Shown: piece by piece, positions 19,807 through 28,534 of the stretch
How the letters are laid out: each line of letters starts with the position of its first letter
How positions within the stretch are numbered: position 1 is the stretch's first letter
From: DATARH01 sp963746885
Lineage (GTDB): Bacteria > Pseudomonadota > Alphaproteobacteria > ATCC43930 > CGMCC-115725
Reading direction: 5' to 3'
Assembly: GCA_963746885.1 (NCBI GenBank)
Contig: CAVVDM010000006.1
Location: 1 to 64,000 of the forward strand
DNA length: 64,000 nt
Notes under the pieces: model-generated
The model's input: only the letters and a program-made list of their open reading frames with translations
Told to the model about the DNA's origin: nothing
Database searches by the model: none
Translations under genes and position numbers: made by a program

Positions 19807-20856
19807 ATGATCGGTGAGTTCTTTGCCTGGTGGGGTGGACAGCTCGCGGAGCTGCTGCCGTCGTGGCTGCACCGCTCCAGCTTGACCGGAGCCGATGCCC
19901 TGGTGATCGTCCCGAAGGCTTTGGGTGCGCGCGACCCAAACAGCGCCGACGACGTGGTCGCGGCCAGCCTGCGCCGCAACGGCAAGGAGGTGCCACTCGG
20001 GGAGTTCGCGCCCGATGCCCCCGAACTCGGGCAGCTTCCGCAGTCGCCGAGCCGGCCGGCCGTGCTCCGGCTGGCCAGCGCGGATGTGCTGCAGAAGGAG
20101 CTGACCCTGCCGCTCGCGGCCCAAGCCGAACTCGATCAGGTGCTCGGCTTCGAAATGGATCGCGAGACGCCGTTTGCCGCCCAGGAGGTTTATTGGAGCC
20201 ACCGCGTCGAGGCGGTCGATCGCCAGCAACGTCGCTTGTCGGTGCGGCTCTCGCTCGTCCCGAAGGGCAATCTTGCGCCGCTGTTGAGCGCACTCGCACG
20301 CGCCGGGGTTGCTCCGCGCTGGGCGGAGTTTGGGGATGGATCGTCGCCGAATGGCTATCTGCCGCTCGACGGCGCTCGCGGTCGCCCGCAGGATCGATCG
20401 CAACGCCTCGTCTGGCCGGCAGCGGCGTGTTGCGCGCTGCTGGCGCTCGGCGCGGTGGTGGTGCCGTTCGCGCGCCAAACGGCAGAATTGGCGGCGCTTG
20501 ACCGCGCCATCGCGGTAAACCGCAAGACGGCAAACCAGGCGGAGGCGCTGCGCCGCGACATCGACGGGCTGTCGCATAGCGCCGAACTCGTCAACGGCGA
20601 ACTCGACAAGGCCGGCCGCCCACTCGAGGCGCTCGCGGCCCTGACCCGACTACTTCCCGACGACACCTACCTGACCGAACTCGATCTTCGCCAGCGCAAG
20701 CTGACACTCAGCGGCCGATCTGCCGGCGCCGCCCGCTTGATCGGCGTGCTCGCTGCCGACCCGGAATTTCGCAACCCGGCCTTTGCGGCGCCGGTCACCC
20801 GGCTTGAGGCGCTCCACACGGAGGTTTTCTCAATCGTCGCCGACGTGGGACCCTAG
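19807..20856 (+). CDS. gspL: Type II secretion protein GspL
   Basis: Bitopic inner-membrane protein that links GspE to the platform. The N-terminal cytoplasmic part is ASKHA-like (ADALVIVPKALG; LGFEMDRETPFAAQEVYW), followed by a single helix WPAAACCALLALGAVVVPFA at about residue 205 and a periplasmic PilN-like domain ending with LTRLLPDDTYLTELDL. ATG 19807 gives 349 residues, a usual length; the frame is open back to 19660. gspM follows after 2 bases. Confidence 0.87.
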   Translation: MIGEFFAWWGGQLAELLPSWLHRSSLTGADALVIVPKALGARDPNSADDVVAASLRRNGKEVPLGEFAPDAPELGQLPQSPSRPAVLRLASADVLQKELTLPLAAQAELDQVLGFEMDRETPFAAQEVYWSHRVEAVDRQQRRLSVRLSLVPKGNLAPLLSALARAGVAPRWAEFGDGSSPNGYLPLDGARGRPQDRSQRLVWPAAACCALLALGAVVVPFARQTAELAALDRAIAVNRKTANQAEALRRDIDGLSHSAELVNGELDKAGRPLEALAALTRLLPDDTYLTELDLRQRKLTLSGRSAGAARLIGVLAADPEFRNPAFAAPVTRLEALHTEVFSIVADVGP

Positions 20857-20858
20857 CG

Positions 20859-21479
20859 TTGGCCGAGCGTCGCCAACGCGGGCCCCTGGAAGTGGGTGCG
20901 GTCTTGCCGACCGGGCCACGCGGCCGTTTGCTGGCGATGGGCCTGCTGCTGGTCGCGCTGGCCACGATCTACGCCCTGGCGGTCGTCCCGTTGCTGGATT
21001 TCTATAGCGAGCGGGCCGCCGCCGCGGAGAGCAAGCGCGCATTTCTGGCGAAACTGACGATCGTCGCAGGCGAGCTGCCCGCGCTGCGCCAGCGCGTCGC
21101 CGAGATCCGCAGGGCGGCAGACAGCAAAAAGCTTTCACTGCCCGGCACCAGCGACGCCGTCGCCTCCGCCGCGCTGCAGGGTCATATCGAGGAACTCGCC
21201 GCCGGCGGCGTAACGATCGGCAGCACCGAAAGCCTGCCGGCCAAGACCCAAGCCACATTTCACCGAATCGGCCTTCAACTCGTGTTGAGCAGTCCCTATG
21301 AAGGCTTGGTGAAATTTCTCGGCAAGCTGGAGACCACGACGCCGCCGCTTGTCGTCGACAACCTGCAGGTGCACAGCTTCCAGCGGCGGCAGGGCGCGGC
21401 TCCGGTGCCCACGCTCGACGCCAGCCTCGAGGTTTACGGTTTTCGGGCGGATCAACCCACCGACGCAGCCAAGCGATGA
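20859..21479 (+). CDS. gspM: Type II secretion protein GspM
   Basis: Small bitopic membrane protein of the T2SS platform. A basic N-terminus precedes the helix LLAMGLLLVALATIYALAV, then a coiled coil (ERAAAAESKRAFLAKL) and a ferredoxin-like periplasmic domain with LQLVLSSPYEGLVKFLGKLE. The start is a TTG, 2 bases after the gspL stop; this unusual codon is supported by tight spacing and by the family-like length of 206 residues. The stop overlaps the next gene by 4 bases. Confidence 0.85.
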   Translation: MAERRQRGPLEVGAVLPTGPRGRLLAMGLLLVALATIYALAVVPLLDFYSERAAAAESKRAFLAKLTIVAGELPALRQRVAEIRRAADSKKLSLPGTSDAVASAALQGHIEELAAGGVTIGSTESLPAKTQATFHRIGLQLVLSSPYEGLVKFLGKLETTTPPLVVDNLQVHSFQRRQGAAPVPTLDASLEVYGFRADQPTDAAKR

Positions 21480-22117
21480 TCGATCCCCGTGCGATGCTGC
21501 TGGCTGGCGGGTGCGTGCTGTTCGGGGCCCTGATCCTCGGCGAGCTTTACGGCGGGATCGGGACCGATAGCGGGAAACCGGGAGCCACGCGTGCGGCCCC
21601 GATAGAGGAGCCGCGCGTGGTGCCGCTGACACGCCCAGCTCGGCTCGACGACCTGCTGGCAACCAGCCTCACCCGGCCGCTGTTCAGCCCGACCCGCCGC
21701 CCGCCGGAAACCGGCAACGATGGCCCGAACGCCGGCGGGATCGCCGACAAGAGATTGACCGGGATCGTCATCACACCGGATCGGCAACTCGCGATCTTCG
21801 CCGTCAACGGCGCCAAACCGCTTATGTTGAGCGAAGGGGAGAGCGTCGATGGTTGGCGCGTCGAGACCATTGCACCGCAAGAGGTCTCGTTGATCAGTCC
21901 GAATGGAACCCAGACGTTGCGCCCGAAGCCGGATCCGAATGCCGTCCGACAGGTACGATTTCACCCCCCCGGCAACGCGGCGGCCCGCCCGCCCGCCGTA
22001 CCGGCGCGATCCTTCCCGCCGCCGGGCCCCGCAGCCGAGGTGCTGCAACGGCAGCGCGCGGCGATCAACCGCCGTGCGGTCTTACCGCCCGCGATCGCCG
22101 GGGCGCGCCGGCGATGA
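21476..22117 (+). CDS. GspC/GspN-like T2SS inner-membrane protein (HR domain)
   Basis: Bitopic protein with N-terminal helix MLLAGGCVLFGALILGELY and a periplasmic homology-region-like domain: SLTRPLFSPTRRPP, LTGIVITPDRQLAIFAV, SEGESVDGWRVETI and VSLISPNGTQTLRPKP. The same pattern occurs in GspC, which contacts the secretin, and in the short alphaproteobacterial GspN proteins. A long Pro/Ala/Arg tail follows and there is no PDZ domain. It overlaps both gspM and gspD by ATGA-type junctions. The exact class cannot be settled by eye. Confidence 0.75.
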   Translation: MIDPRAMLLAGGCVLFGALILGELYGGIGTDSGKPGATRAAPIEEPRVVPLTRPARLDDLLATSLTRPLFSPTRRPPETGNDGPNAGGIADKRLTGIVITPDRQLAIFAVNGAKPLMLSEGESVDGWRVETIAPQEVSLISPNGTQTLRPKPDPNAVRQVRFHPPGNAAARPPAVPARSFPPPGPAAEVLQRQRAAINRRAVLPPAIAGARRR

Positions 22118-24351
22118 TGTTGCCATTGGTAAACAGCGTGCGGAGCCGCTGCCTGTGGGTAATGGTGATGCTGCTTCTTGCCGGGTGCCAATCCGCTCCG
22201 CCGGCCGGACTGGCCCCACTCAACCAGCCGATTGCACTGCAGCCGCCGCCGCCGCGGACGAGCGGCGCAATTCCCGGCGGGCGCGGCCTCAGCCCGGTGT
22301 TCGAGGCGCGCCGGCCGGAGAGGGAGGCGGCGATCGCGTCGCCGCCTCCGGCCGCGACCGCCGGGCAATCCGGCGACGTCACCCTCAATTTCGCCGACAC
22401 CGACATCCGCGAGGTTGCCCGGGTCATTCTCGGCACCACGCTCAAGCTGAACTACACGATCGATCCCGCGGTTCACGGGACCGCAACGATCGATACCGGC
22501 ACACCGCTGCCGCGCGCGGCGCTGCTGCCGACCCTCGAGACCCTGCTCAACCAGAACGGCGCCACGCTGATCAAGAAAGGCGGCCTCTACGCCGTGGTGC
22601 CGATCGCCACCGGAGCGCCCACCAATACCGTCGCCGGCGCGGGAAATCTCGGCGCCGGGGTCGAGGTCGTCGCGTTACGTTATGCAGCGGCGGCAGACCT
22701 CGCCAAGCTGCTGCAGCCCTATGTCGCCGAAGGCGGCAAGCTCACCGCCGATCCCGGGCGCAACGCCCTGATCGTCAGCGGCGATACGGCGGCGCGCCAA
22801 GCCCTGCTCTCGCTGATCAAAGCCTTCGACATCGATACGCTGGCCGGGCAGTCCCTCGCCATCTTTCCGACCGAAAACGAAGACCCGGCGCGACTTGCCC
22901 ATGTGCTGGAGCAGGCGCTGCAGGTCGAGAATGGCGGGCCGCTGGCCGGACGCGTGCGGGTTGTTCCCTTGCCGCGGGTGAACGCGGTTCTCGTCGCCTC
23001 GTCGCAGCCCCGCTACATCGACGCGGCCAAGCAACTGTTCCGGCTGACCGGCCGGGTCGAGAATGCCACCAACCGCGCCTGGCACGTCTATTACGTCCAG
23101 AACGGCCAGAGCGCCGATCTCGCGAATCTGCTACAGCGCGCCTTCACGCCGCACAACGTCACGCCGAGCGCCGAGCCAGGCAGCACGGCGCCCGGCGCCG
23201 AACCGGTATCATTGGCAGCGGGTCAGGGTCAGCCGAGCGGTTCGCAGGGAGGCGTTGGCCGCGGCGGCGCAGCGAGCCTCGGCGGTCTGGGGAGCAATGC
23301 CGGGGCGACCGGCAATGCGGCCGCGGCGAGCGGCACGCGCGCGACCGAAGCCGCCGCGGCCCCTCCCCCGGCGAGCGAGCCGTTGTCAACCGAAGCCGGC
23401 CCGGGCGGCGGCTCAGAAGACAAAATGCGCATTATCGCCAATCGGCACAACAATGCGCTGCTGATCTACGCCACACCGCGCGAGTATGCGTCGATCGAAG
23501 GCATGTTGCACAAAATAGACATCGCACCATTGCAAGTGCTGATCGACGCGACAATCGCCGAGGTTACGCTCAACGACGCGCTACAGTACGGCACGCAATT
23601 CTATTTCAAGCTCGATCATGTCGCAGAAACCTTGGGGGCGATTCCGGTATTTCCGCCGGGGCCGTTGGCGCCGACGGGGCTAATCGGGTTTGCGATCAGC
23701 AAGGCACCGCATTTCATTCTGCAAGCGCTCGCCGACGTGACCAAGGTCAAGGTGCTGTCGTCGCCGCAGGTCCTGGTGATGGACAACGAACCGGCGCGCC
23801 TGCAGGTCGGCCAGCAGGTGCCGATTCTGACGGGCACCGCAACCAGCACGCTCACCGCCGGTGCTCCGATCGTCAACAGCGTCGATTATCACTCGACCGG
23901 CGTGATCATGCAGGTGACGCCGCGGATCGGCGCGAACGGTCTCGTGACCATGGATGTCGCACAGGAAGTGAGCGATGTCGCACCGCCGGCCGCCAACACC
24001 GCGACCGGCTCACCGACCTTCGATGACCGCGTCCTGCGGACGCGCGTCGCCGTTCACGATGGCCAGACCGTCGCGCTTGCCGGCCTGATCCGCGATACCT
24101 CGCAGGAAGACAACAACGGCATTCCCTTTCTGAAGGACATCCCCGGGCTCGGCGCCCTGTTGTCGTCGCAGAGCAACACGCGTCAACGCACCGAACTGCT
24201 CGTGTTGATTACGCCGCATGTGGTGAACGACCAGCGTGATGCGCGCGCCCTCACCGAGGATCTGCGCAGTCAGTTGCTGAATGCCGCGCTGGTCCCATCC
24301 GACCTGAGGCACAAGCGCATTCCCGGGACGGCCAACCCTAACGGGTTGTAG
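22114..24351 (+). CDS. gspD: Type II secretion secretin GspD
   Basis: Outer-membrane channel protein. ATG 22114 begins a lipoprotein signal with lipobox LLLAGC, which suggests self-piloting. N0 domain: VTLNFADTDIREVARVILG; N1-N3 repeats with ALIVSGDTAARQALLSLIKAFD and VNAVLVASSQPRYI. A Gly/Ala/Ser-rich insertion of about 90 residues lies between 355 and 445. The secretin core has VPILTGTATSTL, VDYHSTGVIMQVTPRI, VALAGLIRDT and IPFLKDIPGLGALL, ending TELLVLITPHVV. Length 745 residues is normal for GspD. Confidence 0.95.
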   Translation: MMLPLVNSVRSRCLWVMVMLLLAGCQSAPPAGLAPLNQPIALQPPPPRTSGAIPGGRGLSPVFEARRPEREAAIASPPPAATAGQSGDVTLNFADTDIREVARVILGTTLKLNYTIDPAVHGTATIDTGTPLPRAALLPTLETLLNQNGATLIKKGGLYAVVPIATGAPTNTVAGAGNLGAGVEVVALRYAAAADLAKLLQPYVAEGGKLTADPGRNALIVSGDTAARQALLSLIKAFDIDTLAGQSLAIFPTENEDPARLAHVLEQALQVENGGPLAGRVRVVPLPRVNAVLVASSQPRYIDAAKQLFRLTGRVENATNRAWHVYYVQNGQSADLANLLQRAFTPHNVTPSAEPGSTAPGAEPVSLAAGQGQPSGSQGGVGRGGAASLGGLGSNAGATGNAAAASGTRATEAAAAPPPASEPLSTEAGPGGGSEDKMRIIANRHNNALLIYATPREYASIEGMLHKIDIAPLQVLIDATIAEVTLNDALQYGTQFYFKLDHVAETLGAIPVFPPGPLAPTGLIGFAISKAPHFILQALADVTKVKVLSSPQVLVMDNEPARLQVGQQVPILTGTATSTLTAGAPIVNSVDYHSTGVIMQVTPRIGANGLVTMDVAQEVSDVAPPAANTATGSPTFDDRVLRTRVAVHDGQTVALAGLIRDTSQEDNNGIPFLKDIPGLGALLSSQSNTRQRTELLVLITPHVVNDQRDARALTEDLRSQLLNAALVPSDLRHKRIPGTANPNGL

Positions 24352-24354
24352 CGG

Positions 24355-25197
24355 ATGGCGGCGCGCCCGCCGTCGCCAGCGCAGCGCCCCCGCGACGGCG
24401 GCTTTGCGCTGATCATCGTGCTGTGGACGCTGGTGCTGATCGCCTTCATCGTCGCCCATCTGGTGGGAAGCGGCCGGGTCGAGATCCGCATCGCCGGCAA
24501 CCTCGCCGCCAACGCCGTGACCGAGGCAGCGGCCGATGGGGCGGTGTCTCAGTCGATCTTCAATCTGTTGGACCCGGATCCGGAGCGCCGATGGCCGCTC
24601 GACGGCGGCGCGCACCAATTCTCGATCGGCGATTGCCGGGTGACGGTCCGCATCGAGGACGAAGCCGCCCTGATCAACCCGAACCTCGCGGCGCCGGCGC
24701 TTCTCGAAGCCTTGCTGCGCGTCAGCGGCAGCGATCGGGAAAATGCCCGCAGCCTGGCGGCCGCCATCGGCGAATGGGTCGGTACGCCCGGTGCCGCCCG
24801 AGCACAGGAGGCGACGACGGCGGAATACCGCGCGGCAGGGCTCGACTACGCGCCGCCGAGCGAGCGGGCCCAGACCCTCGACGAGTTGCGCCGTGTGCAC
24901 GGCATGACACCGCGCGTTTTCGCCGCAATCCACCCGCATCTGTCGCTGTTCGCGCCGGCCGTGCCAAGCCTTGCGCATGCCGACCCCATCGTCGTGGCGG
25001 CGATGGCCGCACTGGTCGGGCCGGGGACGGTTCCTGCCGGCCCGGCGCCACCGCGGCCGTCAGACGTGCTCACCGCGCGCATCATCGCGACCGCCGAAGG
25101 GCCGAACAACGCCCGCGCCCGCCGCATCGCGGTCGTTCGGGTCATGCCGAGCGCACATACCTATTCGATCTTGTCGTGGGATCACGGCGACGGCTGA
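24355..25197 (+). CDS. gspK: Minor pseudopilin GspK
   Basis: Tip pseudopilin; leader RPRDGG, then FALIIVLWTLVLIAFIVAHLVG. It lacks Glu at position 5, which is the known feature of GspK. The globular domain has DEAALINPNLA and the saposin-like LLRVSGSDRENARSLAAAIGEW, and ends with a strand pair typical of GspK. It follows gspD by 3 bases and closes the T2SS locus. The downstream gene is convergent. Confidence 0.88.
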   Translation: MAARPPSPAQRPRDGGFALIIVLWTLVLIAFIVAHLVGSGRVEIRIAGNLAANAVTEAAADGAVSQSIFNLLDPDPERRWPLDGGAHQFSIGDCRVTVRIEDEAALINPNLAAPALLEALLRVSGSDRENARSLAAAIGEWVGTPGAARAQEATTAEYRAAGLDYAPPSERAQTLDELRRVHGMTPRVFAAIHPHLSLFAPAVPSLAHADPIVVAAMAALVGPGTVPAGPAPPRPSDVLTARIIATAEGPNNARARRIAVVRVMPSAHTYSILSWDHGDG

Positions 25198-25248
25198 CAG
25201 ATATTCGTGACCGACCCGCTATGGCGGGCATCCGTTCGCCGGTGAGGG

Positions 25249-25738
25249 TCAGCTCGGCTCGCGCTCGTCGGCATAGATCAGGCCGGCCAGCAGCATGTCG
25301 ACCCGCTCGCCATCCTTGGACAGCGGCAGGATCAGCGTCTCATAGCGTTGCGACCGCTCGTCGAGCACGCGGTCGCGGGCGGCGCGAAACGGCTCCCCGG
25401 TTCGCGCCACGTGGGTAAAGGTCTGCATCGCCAGCTGGCGAAACTCGGCTGATCGGCAGATCGTTCAGCATCTTGCCGGTCAGTTCGTAGCCCGCCCGCT
25501 GCGCCAGATTGGTGCCGTGCAGCCGAATGAAAAAGCCGGGCGGGTCGCCCTCGATGACATCGATCAAAATCATATTGCCCATCAGGAACGTAAGATCGAG
25601 CGGGTCGATGTCGGCACGGGCCGGGAACCGGCGGCTGCCCCGCCGCTCGTTCCAGTAGGCATACAGGCGTCGCAGGCGCAGGTTGGTGATCGTGTCGATC
25701 ATCGCCTGCAACACCCGTTCCCCAAGGGACCGCCCCAT
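25249..25738 (-). CDS. PAS-domain protein (PF07310-like), one frameshift
   Basis: Single-domain PAS protein of the alphaproteobacterial PF07310 type: LRLRRLYAYWNERRGSRRFPARADIDPLDL at the start (shown in parts: LYAYWNERRG, ARADIDPLDL), FFIRLHGTNLAQRAGYELTGKML, then after a frame change near 25451 FRQLAMQTFTHVARTGEPFRAAR and DMLLAGLIYADE. The sensed signal is unknown. No output domain is attached. The span of about 162 codons is the usual length once corrected. Confidence 0.8.
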
Positions 25739-25831
25739 CGGCCGGCACTCATCCGCCTCGTCTCCTGCTGACCGCGGCGTATCGCCGTAGTTTATATATT
25801 CGGTGTTTCGGTTGGCTTATGTAATTAATGT

Positions 25832-25851
25832 CCCCCGCGCGTTAGCGGGGG
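25832..25851. repeat. Short GC hairpin in intergenic region
   Basis: CCCCCGC and GCGGGGG are separated by six bases, giving a seven-base-pair stem. It sits between the divergently transcribed PAS gene and the phosphoesterase gene. No T run follows, so a terminator is unlikely; a leader hairpin of the phosphoesterase transcript is possible. An AT-rich stretch with TATATA at about 25793 lies just before it. Confidence 0.4.
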
Positions 25852-25927
25852 TCCACCACGACTTTGGAGATCGGGCAGCCCGGCATTCGCGCGTTCGCGG
25901 CGGAACAGCCACGAATCGAAACAAGAA

Positions 25928-26695
25928 ATGCAAGGCTTTGATCACACGATGCCAATTGACAGACAGACGACGACAAGCGCCGCCGAGGTGCGCCTCGTCC
26001 ACAGCTCCGATCTGCATATCGACGACGAGCGCATTGCCGCGCAGCACGACGGCGACGGCACTGCCGGGTTGCGCTGCGTGCTCGCCCACGCGCGCGCCGT
26101 CAGCGCCGATATCGTGCTGCTCGCCGGCGACACCTTTGACAACCACATGGTCACGCCGGCGACGATCGACCGCGCCGGCCGCCTCCTCGCCGAGGCCGCG
26201 CTGCCGATTGTGATCCTGCCGGGCAACCACGATCCGGCGACCCCGGATTCGGTCTACGCCCGCGGCGGATACGCCGGCATCGCCAACCTCCGCATTCTCG
26301 GCATGACGCATGAGCGGGCGGTTGCGTTCGATCTGCATGATCTCGAAATCTGGGGCAACGCGCATCGCGACTACCAGGACATGGTGCCGCTGCACGACCC
26401 GCCGCCACGAGCGTACCGCTGGCATATCGCGATGGGGCATGGGCATTACGAGCCGCCCGAGACCTGGGCCAATCCGCTGCGCCCATCCTGGCTGATCAGC
26501 GATGCGATGATCGCCGCAACGGCGGCCGATTACCTGGCGCTCGGCCATTGGGACCGGGCCGCCCAGGTCGGCTGCGGCGCCGTGCCGGCCTATTACTCCG
26601 GCTCACCCGAATATGTCCAAACCGTCAACCTCGTCCGCCTGACCGCGGCCGGCGAGGTCATCGTCACGCGCGAGGCGCTGCAATGGCCGGCGTGA
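25928..26695 (+). CDS. Metallophosphoesterase (SbcD/YkuE-like)
   Basis: Calcineurin-like phosphoesterase with two-metal motifs: VHSSDLHIDD (D-x-H), VLLAGDTFDN (GD), ILPGNHDP (GNHD), HIAMGHGHYE (GH) and LALGHWDRA (GHxH-like). About 255 residues, the length of stand-alone cytosolic phosphoesterases rather than SbcD with its cap domain. The start is uncertain: ATG 25928 or 25949, neither with a strong ribosome site. It overlaps the CLC channel gene by 13 bases, so the pair is co-translated. Substrate unknown. Confidence 0.82.
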   Translation: MQGFDHTMPIDRQTTTSAAEVRLVHSSDLHIDDERIAAQHDGDGTAGLRCVLAHARAVSADIVLLAGDTFDNHMVTPATIDRAGRLLAEAALPIVILPGNHDPATPDSVYARGGYAGIANLRILGMTHERAVAFDLHDLEIWGNAHRDYQDMVPLHDPPPRAYRWHIAMGHGHYEPPETWANPLRPSWLISDAMIAATAADYLALGHWDRAAQVGCGAVPAYYSGSPEYVQTVNLVRLTAAGEVIVTREALQWPA

Positions 26696-28518
26696 GCGAC
26701 CCCGCGGTTTCGGCAACGCGCGGCCGGACCGGGCCGGCGCGGCCGCAGGAGCGGGAAAACGCGCCGCTCGGGCTGGCGACGCTGAGCGCGCTCGCTTTCG
26801 GCCTCGGCATTGCCACCGGCCTCGGCGCGGTCGTCTTCCGCGCTCTGATCGGCTTCATCCACAATTTGATGTTTCTCGGCCAGGCGGTCGCACACTACGA
26901 CGCCAATCTGTTCACCCCGCCGAGCCCCTGGGGCGCACTGATCATCCTCGTGCCGGTGATCGGCGCCGTCGTCGTGACCTTCCTCGTCAACAATTTCGCG
27001 CCCGAGGCGCGTGGCCACGGCGTGCCCGAGGTGATGGACGCGATCTACTACAACAGCGGCCGCATCAGGCCGGTGGTGGCCATCGTCAAGTCGCTCGCCT
27101 CTGCCGTCGCGATCGGCACCGGCGCGGCGGTCGGACGCGAGGGACCGATCATCCAGATCGGCTCAGCGGTCGGCTCGACCCTGGGCCAGATCATCCGCAT
27201 GACGCCGGGCCAGCGAATCACCCTGGTCGCCGCCGGGGCAGGCGGCGGCATTGCCGCGACCTTCAACACGCCGATCGGCGGGGTGCTGTTCGCGATCGAA
27301 TTGATGATGCCCGAGGTCAGCGTCTCGACATTCTTGCCGACCGCGATCGCCACCGGCACGGCGACGTACGTCGGCCGGCTGTTTTTCGGCGCGCAGCCCG
27401 CTTTCATGTTGCCGCCGATCCCGCCGCTGCCGGTCGATTGGACGACGGCGCTGACCCTGGTGCTCTACGCGCTTCTCGGGGTCATTATCGGGGTGGCGGC
27501 AACGGGCTTCATCCGCGGCCTGCACCTCCTCGAGGACGCCTTCGAGAAGATCGAAAACGCCTATCTGCGTCACACCATCGGCATGTTGCTGGTCGGTATC
27601 CTGATCTATGCGCTGTTCCGCACCTTGGGCCACTACTACGTCGAGGGCGTCGGCTACGCGACGATTCAGTCGATCATGTTCGGTCAGACCTCGGTCGCCT
27701 GGCTGCTGCTGCTGCTGTTCGCCTGCAAGCTGCTGGCGACCTGTCTCAGCCTTGGCTCCGGCTCCTCGGGCGGCATCTTCTCGCCGTCGCTCTACATGGG
27801 GGCGACGATCGGCGGCGCCTTCGCCGGCCTGCTGACGCTGCTGCCGTTACCGATGGCGATCGATATCCGCAGCTTCGCGCTGGTCGGCATGGGGGCGATG
27901 GTCGGCGGCGGCACCGGCGCGGTGATGACCGCGGTTGCGATGATCTTCGAGATGACGCGCGACTACGACATCGTGCTGCCGATGATCATCGCGGTGGCCT
28001 TCGCCGTCGGGGTGCGCCGCATGCTGTCGCGCGAGAACATCTACACGCTGAAGCTGTTCCGGCGCGGCCATGTCGTGCCCAAGGCGCTGCACGCAAACAT
28101 GTTCCTGGTGCGGCGCGCGCATGAGGTGATGGACACCGATTTCGCGCTCGTCCCGACCGGCACCAGCTTCGATGCATTCCTGCGCTCATCCGAGAACCAG
28201 GGCGGCATGCGCTACCTGCTGGTGAGCTCGGGCGATCACATCGTCGGTGTGCAGCGGGTCAATACCGGCCTGCACCGCGGCCTTGGGGAAACGAGCACCG
28301 GCATCGCGATCGGCGACGTGGTCAACCGCAACTTCGTCATCGCGCGCGAGAACGACATCGTGTTCGATGTCATCCGCCGGATGTGGCGGCACGGCGCGTT
28401 CATGGCCGTGGTCGTCGGCAAGAGCGGCGTTCCGCATGTCGCCGATGTGCGCGGCGTGATCAGCAAGGAACACGTCGCCAACTCGGTCGCCGCCAGCATC
28501 CAGATCTATCCGGGGTGA
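26683..28518 (+). CDS. CLC-family chloride channel/antiporter with CBS domains
   Basis: Polytopic CLC anion transporter of 611 residues. Selectivity motifs are GHGVPEV (the usual GSGIP, with Ser replaced by His), GREGPIIQIG (the gating Glu is kept), GGGIAATFNTPIGGVLFAIE and GSGSSGGIFSPSLYMG. A C-terminal cytoplasmic region from about residue 470 carries two CBS-type segments ending GVISKEHVANSV. The Glu suggests antiporter or gated behaviour, but the altered first motif makes ion preference uncertain. ATG 26683 overlaps the preceding phosphoesterase gene. Confidence 0.9.
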   Translation: MAGVSDPAVSATRGRTGPARPQERENAPLGLATLSALAFGLGIATGLGAVVFRALIGFIHNLMFLGQAVAHYDANLFTPPSPWGALIILVPVIGAVVVTFLVNNFAPEARGHGVPEVMDAIYYNSGRIRPVVAIVKSLASAVAIGTGAAVGREGPIIQIGSAVGSTLGQIIRMTPGQRITLVAAGAGGGIAATFNTPIGGVLFAIELMMPEVSVSTFLPTAIATGTATYVGRLFFGAQPAFMLPPIPPLPVDWTTALTLVLYALLGVIIGVAATGFIRGLHLLEDAFEKIENAYLRHTIGMLLVGILIYALFRTLGHYYVEGVGYATIQSIMFGQTSVAWLLLLLFACKLLATCLSLGSGSSGGIFSPSLYMGATIGGAFAGLLTLLPLPMAIDIRSFALVGMGAMVGGGTGAVMTAVAMIFEMTRDYDIVLPMIIAVAFAVGVRRMLSRENIYTLKLFRRGHVVPKALHANMFLVRRAHEVMDTDFALVPTGTSFDAFLRSSENQGGMRYLLVSSGDHIVGVQRVNTGLHRGLGETSTGIAIGDVVNRNFVIARENDIVFDVIRRMWRHGAFMAVVVGKSGVPHVADVRGVISKEHVANSVAASIQIYPG

Positions 28519-28534
28519 CCCGACGGAGGAGCCG

